Part shown: one piece after another, positions 26,372 through 35,640 of the stretch
Position numbering within the stretch: position 1 is the stretch's first letter
Layout: each line of letters begins with the position of its first letter
Origin: an uncultured Mucilaginibacter sp.
GTDB taxonomy: Bacteria > Bacteroidota > Bacteroidia > Sphingobacteriales > Sphingobacteriaceae
Direction of reading: 5' to 3'
Length of the DNA: 55,424 nt
NCBI RefSeq assembly: GCF_946481715.1
Contig: NZ_CAMLOV010000014.1
Span: 1 to 55,424, forward strand
The notes under the pieces: model-generated
What the model saw: only the letters and a program-made list of their open reading frames with translations
Told to the model about the DNA's origin: nothing
Databases searched by the model: none
Program-made: the position numbers and the translations under genes

Positions 26372-27010
26372 ATGGAGATTTTAGACCCGGCACTACAATC
26401 CTACCTCGATGCCCACCTCGACCCGGAGGCACCCGAACTGCAGGCCATCAACCGCGAAACGTATTTAAAAGTTTTGAAGCCGCACATGCTTTCCGGCCAC
26501 TACCAGGGCCGCTTGCTCAGCATGCTGAGTAAAATGGTACAGCCCAAATTGATCTTAGAAATAGGCACATTTACCGGCTACTCGGCCATTTGCCTGGCAG
26601 AAGGATTGGCAGAAGGGGGCATATTACACACTATAGAAGTTAACCGCGAATTTGAAGAAATGCTGATTTCACACTTCAAATCAACAAATGTGAATAAAAA
26701 AATAAAGCTGCATTTTGGCGCCGCCGAAGCTGTAATAGCTGATTTAGAGGAAAATAACTTCGATTTAGTATTTATTGATGCGGATAAACGAAATAATTTA
26801 ACTTATTTTGAGTTAGTACTTGATAAAGTAAGGCCCGGTGGGTTAATAATAATTGATAATGTTTTGTGGAAAGGCAAAGTATATGGCAACGAAAGTGATG
26901 CCGATACCGTAAACATCCGCAAACTAAATGAGCACATAGCTGTTAACACGAAGGTTGAAAAACTAATTCTCCCTGTTCGTGATGGGCTATTAATCATCAG
27001 AAAAAAATAA
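26372..27010 (+). CDS. SAM-dependent O-methyltransferase (class I, TrmR/COMT-like)
   Basis: A 212-residue methyltransferase of the caffeoyl-CoA O-methyltransferase family. The SAM site ILEIGTFTGYSAICLAEGL is at about residues 55-73, acidic E91 closes the ribose pocket (HTIEVN), and metal-binding LVFIDADK and IIIDNVLWKGKV follow. Bacterial relatives include TrmR, which methylates tRNA, and small-molecule O-methyltransferases; the substrate cannot be chosen here. It overlaps nothing but leads by two bases into a glucosaminidase gene, so the three genes from here to 28450 probably form one operon. Confidence 0.9.
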   Translation: MEILDPALQSYLDAHLDPEAPELQAINRETYLKVLKPHMLSGHYQGRLLSMLSKMVQPKLILEIGTFTGYSAICLAEGLAEGGILHTIEVNREFEEMLISHFKSTNVNKKIKLHFGAAEAVIADLEENNFDLVFIDADKRNNLTYFELVLDKVRPGGLIIIDNVLWKGKVYGNESDADTVNIRKLNEHIAVNTKVEKLILPVRDGLLIIRKK

Positions 27011-27012
27011 TT

Positions 27013-27567
27013 ATGAAGAAACTCTTTACTGTTACTCTACTGTTAGTATCTGCAATTGTTGCAACCACTACAGCCGTTTCGGCACAAAGCGCTCCACAAT
27101 CCTACATCGAGAAGTTCAAAGATAATGCCATTCGCATTATGCACGAGACGGGCGTACCCGCAAGCATCATTTTAGGCGTTGCTATGCACGAATCTGCCAG
27201 TGGAAAGAGTAATATAGCCCAAAACCTGAACAACCAGTTTGGAGTAAAAGGCGGAGGCACTGTAGTTTATTACAAACACAACAAAAAAGTCCGCACATCA
27301 TACAAGCGTTACGATTCGGTGATGGATTCCTTTCAGGATTTCGCCCGCATCATGACAGAGCGCAAGCAATTCAGCCATCTGGCAGATAAGCTTACCCAAT
27401 ATGACTATACCGGTTGGGCCCGCGGGATACAACGCAGCGGCTATTGCAGCAGCCGTACCTGGGCGTCGCAGGTGGTGGCTATCATAAAAAAATATAACCT
27501 GGGCGATTTGGACGAGAAACCAGCCCCTGCCCCGGGCACCGAATTGGCAGACAATAACCAAAAATAA
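27013..27567 (+). CDS. Exported glucosaminidase (GH73-like)
   Basis: A 184-residue exported protein: signal peptide 1-24 (ending VSAQ), then a single glucosaminidase domain (about 30-165) with VPASIILGVAMHESASGKS, carrying the catalytic glutamate, NNQFGVKG, and YDSVMDSFQDFARIM, ending in WASQVVAIIKKYNL. It is predicted to cleave the glycan strands of peptidoglycan. There is no cell-wall-binding module, in contrast to the next gene. It sits two bases after the methyltransferase gene and 52 bases before its larger paralog. Confidence 0.9.
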   Translation: MKKLFTVTLLLVSAIVATTTAVSAQSAPQSYIEKFKDNAIRIMHETGVPASIILGVAMHESASGKSNIAQNLNNQFGVKGGGTVVYYKHNKKVRTSYKRYDSVMDSFQDFARIMTERKQFSHLADKLTQYDYTGWARGIQRSGYCSSRTWASQVVAIIKKYNLGDLDEKPAPAPGTELADNNQK

Positions 27568-27619
27568 ATTTTCACCCTAATTGATCCCACTCAAAGGGGC
27601 CTGTCGGTTATTATCTGTC

Positions 27620-28450
27620 ATGCGGAAAGTTTTCATTTTAATTCTATTGGCTACTGTTTTTACGTCGTGCTCTGCCCATAAAAGCACCATCAGTAGCAGT
27701 AAGGCCCGCAAAAACAACAAGTCGATTCAAAAACGCAACCAGGCGGCAATAGCGGCGCACCGCAATATGTCATCGCTGGAGTATATCGAGCGGTTTAAAG
27801 CCATTGCCATACAGGAAATGAACACTTACGGCATCCCCGCCAGTATAACACTTGCGCAAGGGTTGTTTGAATCGGGCGCCGGAAACAGCGATTTGGCTGT
27901 TGCGGCAAACAACCACTTCGGCATAAAATGCGGCAGCACCTGGAGCGGCGACAGCTATTATAAGGACGACGATAACACCAACGATTGCTTCCGTGTGTAT
28001 GATAACCCGGAGGATAGCTACCGCGACCACTCGGAGTTTTTAAAAAAGAAGAACTACGCCCGCCTTTTCGAACTGGATAAAAACGATTTTAAGGGTTGGG
28101 CCTATGGCTTAAAGGCTGCCGGTTATGCTACAAACCCCAAATACCCGCAACTGTTGCTTAATATCATCACAAAGTATAACCTCGACCAGTACGACCGCCC
28201 TGAAGGCGAGATTGCTAAAATAAAGCGGGAGGACCGCGTGCTTGGCGAGATCAACACTAATATCGGTACGCCCCAGCAGGATTCTATAGCCAAAACATCG
28301 CCCGATGATAAAATTTACACCGTAAAGCAGGGCGATACACTATACAACATCTCCAAACGTTTTGGCATTACTGTTGACGAATTAAAGGCACTAAACAACA
28401 TGGCGGACAATGGCATTAAGCTTGGCCAAAAACTTGTAGTAGTAAAATAG
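27620..28450 (+). CDS. Glucosaminidase lipoprotein with C-terminal LysM
   Basis: A 276-residue lipoprotein (lipobox VFTSC, Cys16) with a glucosaminidase domain (about 50-195; IPASITLAQGLFESGAGNS with catalytic glutamate, NNHFGIKC, YRDHSEFL, YPQLLLNIITKYNL) and one LysM domain at the C-terminus (about 229-275; YTVKQGDTLYNISKRFGI). LysM binds GlcNAc in peptidoglycan, so this is a cell-wall hydrolase for remodelling. ATG 27620 starts the signal peptide; the upstream frame from 27581 has no signal. It is a divergent paralog of the preceding gene. Confidence 0.92.
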   Translation: MRKVFILILLATVFTSCSAHKSTISSSKARKNNKSIQKRNQAAIAAHRNMSSLEYIERFKAIAIQEMNTYGIPASITLAQGLFESGAGNSDLAVAANNHFGIKCGSTWSGDSYYKDDDNTNDCFRVYDNPEDSYRDHSEFLKKKNYARLFELDKNDFKGWAYGLKAAGYATNPKYPQLLLNIITKYNLDQYDRPEGEIAKIKREDRVLGEINTNIGTPQQDSIAKTSPDDKIYTVKQGDTLYNISKRFGITVDELKALNNMADNGIKLGQKLVVVK

Positions 28451-28512
28451 CGTGTTAAAATTTGTTAATTACAGTGCCAAAACCGCATAAACGCGTAGTT
28501 TTATCAATCAGA

Positions 28513-29262
28513 ATGAAATTATGGTCCTCCTTTTTGTTTTGCATACTTAGCGTGTGCGCCTTTGCCCAGCAAAAGCAGGTTACGGGTATTGTGTTTGACA
28601 AAGAAAGTAAAGTACGTATTGCAAAAGTAAATGTACGCAATACAAGTAACGGACGGACGGTTTATAACACATTTAAGGGCGAATTTACTATTGATGCCAA
28701 CCCAGGCGACGTATTGATATTTAGCAAGCCCGACCATCACTCCGACACCCTTACTATAAAAAACTATTTGCCGCTTGCGGTCTATATGCGCCCGGCGGCG
28801 ATTCAGCTACAGGAAGTAACCATACGAGACAGTATGCTTAGCCCTAAACGCCGTTACCTGGCCACTAAAAGCGATTACAGCAGAATATATGGTTCCTCTT
28901 CCAATCCTGATTTGCTCTCGGCAGGGCCAAGCGGGGTGGGTTTTAGCATTGATGCGATGTATAATTTATTTAGCCGTAGCGGCCAAAACGCGGAACATTT
29001 AAAAGCGATCATCGACAGAGACTATAAGCAATCGGTAATTGATTACAGGTTTAATAAATCGTACGTTACCGGCATCACCTTTTTAAAAGACCCGGAACTA
29101 ACCGACTTTATGCTTAAATACCGCCCCAGCTATTACCTGGTAACTACCGCAAACGAGTACGAGTTTGTAGCCTACGTGCGCACCAGTTTAAAGCGGTATA
29201 AACGCAACCCAAGGGCTTTCGAGCTTGCACCATTGCCCCCTCAATACCTTGATGTTAAATGA
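28513..29262 (+). CDS. Exported CarboxypepD_reg-like domain protein
   Basis: A 249-residue exported protein; the ATG at 28513 begins a signal peptide (about 1-19, ending CAFAQ), while the frame upstream adds 17 residues without sense. Residues about 22-95 form a carboxypeptidase-regulatory-like beta domain (VTGIVFDKESKVRIAKVNVRN... GEFTIDANPGDVLIFSKPDHHSDTL). The rest (about 100-249) is a helical region of unknown family that begins LQEVTIRDSMLSPKRRY. Similar two-part proteins are common in Bacteroidota and usually sit in the periplasm. The next gene starts four bases before its stop (ATGA), so translation is coupled. Confidence 0.85.
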   Translation: MKLWSSFLFCILSVCAFAQQKQVTGIVFDKESKVRIAKVNVRNTSNGRTVYNTFKGEFTIDANPGDVLIFSKPDHHSDTLTIKNYLPLAVYMRPAAIQLQEVTIRDSMLSPKRRYLATKSDYSRIYGSSSNPDLLSAGPSGVGFSIDAMYNLFSRSGQNAEHLKAIIDRDYKQSVIDYRFNKSYVTGITFLKDPELTDFMLKYRPSYYLVTTANEYEFVAYVRTSLKRYKRNPRAFELAPLPPQYLDVK

Positions 29263-29582
29263 AAGGCATACTGATAATTGCGCCGTTTTTAAATGTAAAC
29301 GCGATGGCATTGTTCCCTTTTATTTTGCTGCGCGATAAAGACATGCACAAGGACGAAGTACTGCTAAACCACGAGCGGATTCACTTAATACAGCAAGCCG
29401 AGTTATTGGTTCTGCCGTTTTATGTACTATACCTATTAAATTACCTGGTAAACCTTGCCCGTTTCCGAAAACACTACCCGGCATATTTTGGCATCTCGTT
29501 TGAGCGGGAAGCCTATCAAAAGGAAACAGATATGGCTTATTTAGGCAGCCGGAAGTGGTATAACTGGCTCGCGTTTTTTTGA
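29259..29582 (+). CDS. Miniature membrane protein with HExxH motif (M56-like fragment)
   Basis: A 107-residue protein that I do not recognise as a named family. It has a zinc-protease-like HExxH motif, His38-Glu39-Arg-Ile-His42 (NHERIHLIQQAEL), directly followed by a hydrophobic stretch (about 48-66), and a downstream FEREAY (81-86) that could give the third metal ligand. The layout resembles the catalytic core of M56/BlaR1 peptidases, as in the 37.3 kb gene here (LHEKIH), but without the other membrane helices. It overlaps the upstream exported protein by four bases. It could be a real minimal peptidase or a metal-binding accessory; activity is unproven. Confidence 0.7.
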   Translation: MKGILIIAPFLNVNAMALFPFILLRDKDMHKDEVLLNHERIHLIQQAELLVLPFYVLYLLNYLVNLARFRKHYPAYFGISFEREAYQKETDMAYLGSRKWYNWLAFF

Positions 29583-29646
29583 TTGTGAACACATTAGTTA
29601 CATTTTGTGCCTTGAAATAACAGATTTTTCCATTTTCTTTGCGTTT

Positions 29647-30654
29647 ATGTTGAAAACCGGTTTTAAAGTAGTTCTTACACTTTGTTGTTCAATTGCGCTA
29701 TCTGCCAATGCCCAAACAACCGATACTGTTAAAAGAGATACAGTTAAAATTGATACCAGCCTGCTGAACAGGTACCGCATATCGCCAAAGCCCAACGCCA
29801 TACCGGTACCCACCAAACCATTGCAAATACAGCAAGAATTGATACCTGTAACCATGCTGGACTATAAAGTAAGCTACTGGCGCAGGTACATTACGCTTGG
29901 CTTAAATTTTAACCAGGCAGCCTTCAGCAATAATTACAGTGCCGGTGGAGTAACGTCAATAGCCTTAGGGTCCAATTTTATCTTCCGAACCGAGTACAAC
30001 AAGGCGCCATTTAGCTACGCTACCGAGCTTAATCTACTCTATGGCAAATCAAAAAACAAAGGGCAAGGCGCACGCAAAACCAACGACAGGATTTTCCTGG
30101 ATAATAAGGTAGCCACGCAAATGTCTAAGCATTGGTTCTTCTTCGGGTCGTTAAGTTTCGAATCGCAGTTTGATAAAGGCTTTCAGTACGATGCTGCAGG
30201 TATAACCCCGCCGGTGCTGATATCCAACTTTATGTCGCCGGGCTATTTAACCGAGTCTATCGGTTTCGAGTATAAGGCCGAGAAGTTTTTTGATTTGCGT
30301 TTGGGTACCGGTACCGCCCGCCAAACTTTTGTGCTGGAAAAAAATATCCCCAATAGGTACGGGGTAGATAGTGCCAAAACTATCCGTACAGATATCGCTT
30401 TCCAGATGGTGGCGATATTTGATAAAGATATTGCCAAAAACATGCACTTTAATGCCCGGTATGATATGTTTGTGCCTTACGGTAAGGCATTGAGCTTTGT
30501 TCGCCATCGTGTAGATGCCGTGCTGGCGGCCAAAGTAAATCGCCTTATAAACGTATCTATCAACGGGACCTTATTGTTTGATAAGAGTACCGGCACCAAT
30601 AGCGTACAGGGTACAGAGGGATTATCTTTAGGTATCCTCTACAAATTCCCGTAA
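29647..30654 (+). CDS. DUF3078 family exported protein
   Basis: A 335-residue protein; ATG 29647 starts the signal peptide (MLKTGFKVVLTLCCSIALS), the earlier frame start adds 14 residues and is not favoured. The mature part, after a Thr/Asp-rich linker, contains the DUF3078 pattern YWRRYITLGLNFNQAAFSNNYSAGG and many alternating beta strands, ending in the aromatic LYKFP. It is probably an outer-membrane beta barrel of unknown role, found throughout Bacteroidota. It lies 64 bases after the HExxH mini-protein gene and may belong to the same transcript. Confidence 0.85.
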   Translation: MLKTGFKVVLTLCCSIALSANAQTTDTVKRDTVKIDTSLLNRYRISPKPNAIPVPTKPLQIQQELIPVTMLDYKVSYWRRYITLGLNFNQAAFSNNYSAGGVTSIALGSNFIFRTEYNKAPFSYATELNLLYGKSKNKGQGARKTNDRIFLDNKVATQMSKHWFFFGSLSFESQFDKGFQYDAAGITPPVLISNFMSPGYLTESIGFEYKAEKFFDLRLGTGTARQTFVLEKNIPNRYGVDSAKTIRTDIAFQMVAIFDKDIAKNMHFNARYDMFVPYGKALSFVRHRVDAVLAAKVNRLINVSINGTLLFDKSTGTNSVQGTEGLSLGILYKFP

Positions 30655-30692
30655 ATAATCACAATTCGTTTCGTATGATGAGATGGTATTTA

Positions 30693-33146
30693 CTATCCTT
30701 TATCGTGGTGTTTCCTCAACGCCTGGAAATCGATATAATATAGCACCTTCAGCGAGAAATTGTTATTCTGCGGCAGGTTAAAGGTGTTGTGTAAATTCTT
30801 AAGGTACCCTTCGTTCGCAGGCAAGTCTGAATTATAGGCCGAGTTTTTCCAGGCAAGGCTAAGTTCGCTGCCAGGCGTAAACTGCCAAACATATACCATG
30901 TCCACATTCCAAATGTTTACGTTGCGGTCGGTGTGGTCAAAATTATTCGAGGTAAGAGGTTTTACATACCCATCATCTCCCAGGCTAAAGAACTCTTTAT
31001 TATTCACCTTGCTCCAATAATGCCTCAACCGTAAGTTAAGCCCCATTATAGCGCTAAACGTGTATTTTAGCGAAAATATATTTTCCACTGTATGGATGTC
31101 TCTCCGTGCAAAGATCGAATTATTGGCACCATCAAAGGTAGAAAAGCCAAGGTAGTTTATCCGCGGGCTGATGGTAACATCCTCGTTAATAGAGAATTTA
31201 TTACTGAGGCGCAGGTTAAGAAACAATTCTAGGTCGTTACCATGGCCACCATAGCCATTCCACACCCATGTGTCAGAATACCAAAAACCTCCTGATACCA
31301 TTTTTGAGCGATTGGTGCTCAAATTCCAGTTCAGCATAAAGTTGCGTGGGGAGCGGTAACGTTCCCCGTTACGCGCTTCATAAAAATCGTTTCCTTCAAA
31401 ACGGTAGTGCCCATTAATATTTGCCTGCCACAGGTTTTTAAAAGTACCAAAGGCACCGAAATTTTGGTTAAAGTTTTGGTAGTTTGAGGCGTTTACCCGT
31501 CGCGAGTAGTAATCATTAGTCCATACGCCATATTGGGTAAACAGGTGCTTCGGCTTGTAGTTGGTGTACTGCAGGTTAAGGTTATGCTCCAAATAGTTGT
31601 TGTTGTTGTAAAAACCAAGGTCGTTAACTTCATATTGGCTGTCTACCATGTCCTGCCCAATATCCCATGTAAAATTACCGGACGATTTACCACCGATAAC
31701 CTCGTAACTGTATCCGGTTTTGGTTTTTGTGCCACCGCCATATATATTACTCATCATGGCAAAACCGCGCAATTTGTAAGTGTTTTTTTTATTGTTGAGG
31801 TTATATACAAAGCCGCCAACATCGGCAGAGTAATCTTTCCCGAAACGGTTTACGTTGGTATTGATCAGCGTTATGGCCGAATTGTTTTTTAAGTTTTGAT
31901 CGAACACCAGGATGTTATAATTGGCAAGCGGGCTGGTTTGTACCTGCCTGCGATTCCCCTGCGCATCTTCTATAGTGGCGTAGGCTGTATTGGTGATGGC
32001 GTTAAATAAGCCGATACCCAAGCCGTTTGATAGCCTGCCCGAAAGTTTAATAGCATTAATAAGCTTGGTTTCGGTGGGGTTGCTTATAACCTCTTCGCCT
32101 GGGGCAAGGTTATTATAGGCGGCCCCATAATTTATGGGCTGGCCACCAACACGGCGCGAATAAAAGAGGTTTCCTTTATTAAACAATTCGGTTCCTTCGG
32201 TAAAAAAGGGACGGTTTTCGTTATATTTTACTTCGAAGGGGGTAAGGTTCAGCACTTTGTTATCAGATTGCACCTGCCCAAAATCGGGTATCAAGGTCAG
32301 GTCCAATGTAAAAGCGTCATTGATGCCGTATTTTACGTCCATACCCCCGTTAACAGATGCTTTTGTATTTGGTACGCCTGCGGTATTGTATGGGTAGTGG
32401 TTTACGTAAGTAGAAAAATACGGGTAGAAGGCAAGGCGTACCGGCGGATTTAGCTTCTCTAAGCCCGTTAATATGCCCTCCTGGTTAATAAAACCATTCG
32501 CTTTAGGGTCTATCTCATTCCAAAACAATTGTTGTTGTATGCGCTGGCGTTTACGTATCAGGTTCATGCCCCAGGTTTGTACATCTTTTTTGGCAAAACG
32601 CAGCGCAGAGTATGGGATCCGCATCTCTACAGACCAGCCGTGGTCATCAACCACTACCTTGCTGGTCCAAACGGCGTTCCAGTTGGGGTCCTCATCGTTT
32701 CCATTAGCATCCGGCGGTGCATATTTAGCATCAAACTGGCTGTTGGCCGATGTAACGAAAAAGCCTGTGCCGTTTATCCCATCCTGGTAGGTGTCAAAAA
32801 TAATCCCCAGGAAATCGGCGTTACCTACGTTATCCCTTGTCGCAATTTCTTTGGCCACCTTATCGCCCGATGTTTCGTACATCCGGCCACCAATATATAT
32901 CGCGTTGTTATCGTAAATTATCTTTACTTCGGTGCGTTCTTCCGGTTTCTCGTGGTTACCTGCAGTTGGGCGTAGTTCTACAAAATCGGTTGCTATGGGC
33001 ACATTTTGCCAGGCGGCATCATCAAGCAAGCCATCCATTTTTGGCGGCGTTTCGGTTTTTATGGCAACTAAAGTTTTCTTCGCCTTTTGAGAAAAAGCGG
33101 TAAGGGATGCAGCGGATAATACTACGGCAAGGAAAAATACCTTCAT
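30693..33146 (-). CDS. Large DUF5916 / CBM9-like outer-membrane protein
   Basis: An 817-residue exported protein with a signal peptide (1-19, ending AFSQK). Residues about 30-210 form a carbohydrate-binding family 9-like beta sandwich (PKMDGLLDDAAWQNVPIATDFVEL... VKIIYDNNAIYIGGRMYE... FLGIIFDTYQDG). The rest matches DUF5916, a long beta-barrel-like region with repeated aromatic strands, e.g. PFFTEGTELFNKGNLFYSRRVGG (about 312-334). Probably an outer-membrane protein; substrate unknown. It is convergent with the DUF3078 gene at a 38-base gap and divergent from ffh. Confidence 0.88.
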   Translation of the reverse strand: MKVFFLAVVLSAASLTAFSQKAKKTLVAIKTETPPKMDGLLDDAAWQNVPIATDFVELRPTAGNHEKPEERTEVKIIYDNNAIYIGGRMYETSGDKVAKEIATRDNVGNADFLGIIFDTYQDGINGTGFFVTSANSQFDAKYAPPDANGNDEDPNWNAVWTSKVVVDDHGWSVEMRIPYSALRFAKKDVQTWGMNLIRKRQRIQQQLFWNEIDPKANGFINQEGILTGLEKLNPPVRLAFYPYFSTYVNHYPYNTAGVPNTKASVNGGMDVKYGINDAFTLDLTLIPDFGQVQSDNKVLNLTPFEVKYNENRPFFTEGTELFNKGNLFYSRRVGGQPINYGAAYNNLAPGEEVISNPTETKLINAIKLSGRLSNGLGIGLFNAITNTAYATIEDAQGNRRQVQTSPLANYNILVFDQNLKNNSAITLINTNVNRFGKDYSADVGGFVYNLNNKKNTYKLRGFAMMSNIYGGGTKTKTGYSYEVIGGKSSGNFTWDIGQDMVDSQYEVNDLGFYNNNNYLEHNLNLQYTNYKPKHLFTQYGVWTNDYYSRRVNASNYQNFNQNFGAFGTFKNLWQANINGHYRFEGNDFYEARNGERYRSPRNFMLNWNLSTNRSKMVSGGFWYSDTWVWNGYGGHGNDLELFLNLRLSNKFSINEDVTISPRINYLGFSTFDGANNSIFARRDIHTVENIFSLKYTFSAIMGLNLRLRHYWSKVNNKEFFSLGDDGYVKPLTSNNFDHTDRNVNIWNVDMVYVWQFTPGSELSLAWKNSAYNSDLPANEGYLKNLHNTFNLPQNNNFSLKVLYYIDFQALRKHHDKG

Positions 33147-33365
33147 GTATAGGGGCTTGTAATGCTATAAGATGTACGAAGTTTGCAAAACGTTACAGAA
33201 ATAAGTGTTAAATGTTAGTTAAGAGATGTTAAATTTTGGCAGTGAGGTACTTATGGAAAAATTAAACGTTTCTGGTAAACTAAGTTTGGGAAAAAAGGCA
33301 ATTGCGGCACTAAATTGCCGATCATACATTTTCATTTAGTAGAATGGGTTTCTGCTTCAAAATCA

Positions 33366-33373
33366 TACCTTTG
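33366..33373 (+). promoter_or_regulatory. -7 promoter box TACCTTTG (ffh)
   Basis: Exact TAnnTTTG match 25 bases before the ffh ATG. Confidence 0.65.
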
Positions 33374-33398
33374 TATCCTCAAAAATTAGGATCATATA

Positions 33399-34727
33399 AT
33401 GTTTGAAAATTTATCAGATAAGCTCGACAGGGCGTTTAAAGTACTAAAGGGGCAGGGATCGATCACGGAGATAAACGTGGCCGAAACAATGAAAGAGATA
33501 CGTAAGGCGCTTTTAGATGCCGACGTTAACTATAAAACCGCCAAAGCCTTTACAGATGATGTGAGGCAAAAGGCTATCGGCGCAAATGTACTCACCTCTA
33601 TTTCGCCGGGGCAATTGCTTACCAAGCTCATGAACGATGAGCTGACCGAGCTAATGGGCGGCACAACAGCCGAGCTTGAACTGAAAGCATCGCCAACCAT
33701 CATCCTGATAGCGGGCTTGAACGGTGCTGGTAAAACAACCTTTACCGGCAAGCTGGCCAATTACCTTAAAACACAAAAAGGCAAAAAACCTTTACTGGTT
33801 GCCGATGATATTTACCGCCCGGCTGCGATAGACCAACTACAAGTTTTAGGCCAGCAAATAGGCGTGCCCGTTTATGCCAACCTCGAATCGAAAGACCCAG
33901 TTGCGATTGCTTTGGAAGGTATCGCGCAAGCTAAACGCGATGGCAACAACGTAGTAATTATTGATACCGCCGGCCGCTTAGCTATAGACGAGGCCATGAT
34001 GCAGGAGATAGAGCGCGTAAAAGCCGCTACTAAGCCGCAGGAAATATTATTTGTGGTTGATAGTATGACTGGCCAGGATGCCGTAAACACCGCCAAGGTG
34101 TTTAACGACCGCCTGGACTTTACAGGCGTTGTATTAACCAAGCTGGATGGTGATACCCGCGGTGGTGCGGCGTTGTCTATCAAATCGGTGGTTAACAAGC
34201 CGATAAAATTTATTGGTACGGGCGAAAAGATGGAAGCGCTGGACGTTTTCCACCCGGACCGTATGGCATCCCGTATCCTGGGAATGGGCGACGTGGTATC
34301 CCTGGTAGAACGCGCGCAGCAACAGTTCGACGAGAAGGAAGCCGCCGAGTTGCAGAAGAAGATCCGCAAGAACAAGTTCGACTTTAACGATTTTTACAGC
34401 CAGATACAGCAGATCAAAAAAATGGGTAACATGAAAGATCTGATGGGGATGATACCGGGCGTTGGCAAAATGATGAAGGATGTAGAAGTAAGCGACGATG
34501 CTTTTAAAGGCATTGAGGCCATCATTCAATCGATGACGCCGAAAGAAAAAGAGAATCCGGAACTAATCAACCAAAGCCGCCGCGCGCGCATTGCAAAGGG
34601 CTCAGGTTCTAAATTAGAAGAAGTAAACCGCCTGATGAAGCAGTTTGATGATATGAAGAAAGTGATGAAACAAATGAGCAACCCGGCAGCCATGGCAAGC
34701 ATGATGCGCCGGATGCCCAAGATGTAA
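33399..34727 (+). CDS. ffh: Signal recognition particle protein Ffh
   Basis: A 442-residue SRP GTPase that binds signal sequences of nascent membrane proteins and docks with FtsY. The N-domain is helical; the G domain has GLNGAGKTTFTGKLA (about 106-120), DDIYRPAAIDQL, DTAGRLAIDE and TKLDGDTRGGAALS; the M domain (about 295-442) ends in a methionine-rich helix (MKKVMKQMSNPAAMASMMRRMPKM). The partner RNA was not found in this window. It stands alone with its own promoter and terminator. Confidence 0.97.
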   Translation: MFENLSDKLDRAFKVLKGQGSITEINVAETMKEIRKALLDADVNYKTAKAFTDDVRQKAIGANVLTSISPGQLLTKLMNDELTELMGGTTAELELKASPTIILIAGLNGAGKTTFTGKLANYLKTQKGKKPLLVADDIYRPAAIDQLQVLGQQIGVPVYANLESKDPVAIALEGIAQAKRDGNNVVIIDTAGRLAIDEAMMQEIERVKAATKPQEILFVVDSMTGQDAVNTAKVFNDRLDFTGVVLTKLDGDTRGGAALSIKSVVNKPIKFIGTGEKMEALDVFHPDRMASRILGMGDVVSLVERAQQQFDEKEAAELQKKIRKNKFDFNDFYSQIQQIKKMGNMKDLMGMIPGVGKMMKDVEVSDDAFKGIEAIIQSMTPKEKENPELINQSRRARIAKGSGSKLEEVNRLMKQFDDMKKVMKQMSNPAAMASMMRRMPKM

Positions 34728-34766
34728 GAACCTAATTCCCTTAGGGAGAAGATAGTATTTTTAGAG

Positions 34767-34800
34767 GTCCTGACAGAAATGTTAGGGCTTTTTTATTTTT
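34767..34800 (+). terminator. Intrinsic terminator after ffh
   Basis: A short stem (CCTGAC with GTTAGG, one G-T pair) followed by CTTTTTTATTTTT, 40 bases after the ffh stop. Confidence 0.6.
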
Positions 34801-34817
34801 AACGGTATATTTAAAGT

Positions 34818-35556
34818 ATGAAACCTAAACTACTTACCCTATTCTGCTTCCTGTCAGTTGTAGCATCGGCACAAACCAAACAAATTGTAAAAGAAGACCG
34901 GGAGAATAGCCGGGTTGAAAAACATTACGTTTTAACGGACGATGAAAAAATAAAAGAAGGTGAGTACAAAGCTTATGGCCTTTTTCAGGATAATTTATTG
35001 CGTGATGGTTTTTATAAAGGTAACTTAAAAGATAGCCTATGGCATGTATACAGCTACGGCAATAAAGTACTACTCGAAGGAAACTACAAAGCTGATAAGC
35101 GGGTAGGTATCTGGACAGCTTACGACCTGCAAGGAAAACTACAGGTACAATACAACTATACCGACAAAAACTGCTGGCATTTATGCCAATGGCTGGCGAT
35201 AGCGCACAAATGTACCGGGTAATAAATGGGACGGACACTACAGCCGCCATATTAGAAAGATTACCCGTTTGTTTAGATGGTGCTGCCCCTTTAAAAATAC
35301 GATGGCCTGCGTTGTTCGTTATCCAAAGGAAGCGCGTGAAGCGCACAAAACAGGAATGGTAATCATTTGTTTTACCATTGGTACGGATGGCACCGTTTCG
35401 AACTACAGGATTGTGAAGGGGCCTGGATACGGCTTAGACGAATCGACATTAAAAGCCGTGAAATCTGCAAATGGCGAATGGCTTCCGGCAATATTTAACG
35501 GAAAGCCGGTTACTATTGAATACGATGTGCCAGTAGTTTTTTCACTGGCGTATTGA
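34818..35556 (+). pseudogene. Frameshifted MORN-repeat plus TonB C-terminal domain gene
   Basis: Frame 1 (34818-35222) gives a signal peptide (ending ASAQ) and MORN-type repeats (GEYKAYGLFQDNLLRDGFYKG... LEGNYKADKRVGIWTAYD). After an A5 run (35166-35170) the sensible protein continues in another frame (KLLAFMPMAGDSAQMYRVING... LPVCLDGAA). After the CCCCTTTAAAAA stretch (about 35284-35295) it continues in the third frame as a TonB C-terminal domain (VRYPKEAREAHKTGMVIICFTIGTDGTVSNYRIVKGPG...), ending at 35556. Two single-base deletions repair it to one protein of about 245 residues. Intact relatives of this domain order are common in Bacteroidota. It is either a recent pseudogene or carries two homopolymer sequencing errors. 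Confidence 0.8.
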
Positions 35557-35640
35557 GACACGCTTAACGCCTCTGCCCCGACAATACAAACTATCGATGT
35601 TTGATCGACACTCAACCGCATTGGGTTTTGGCACATGTAA

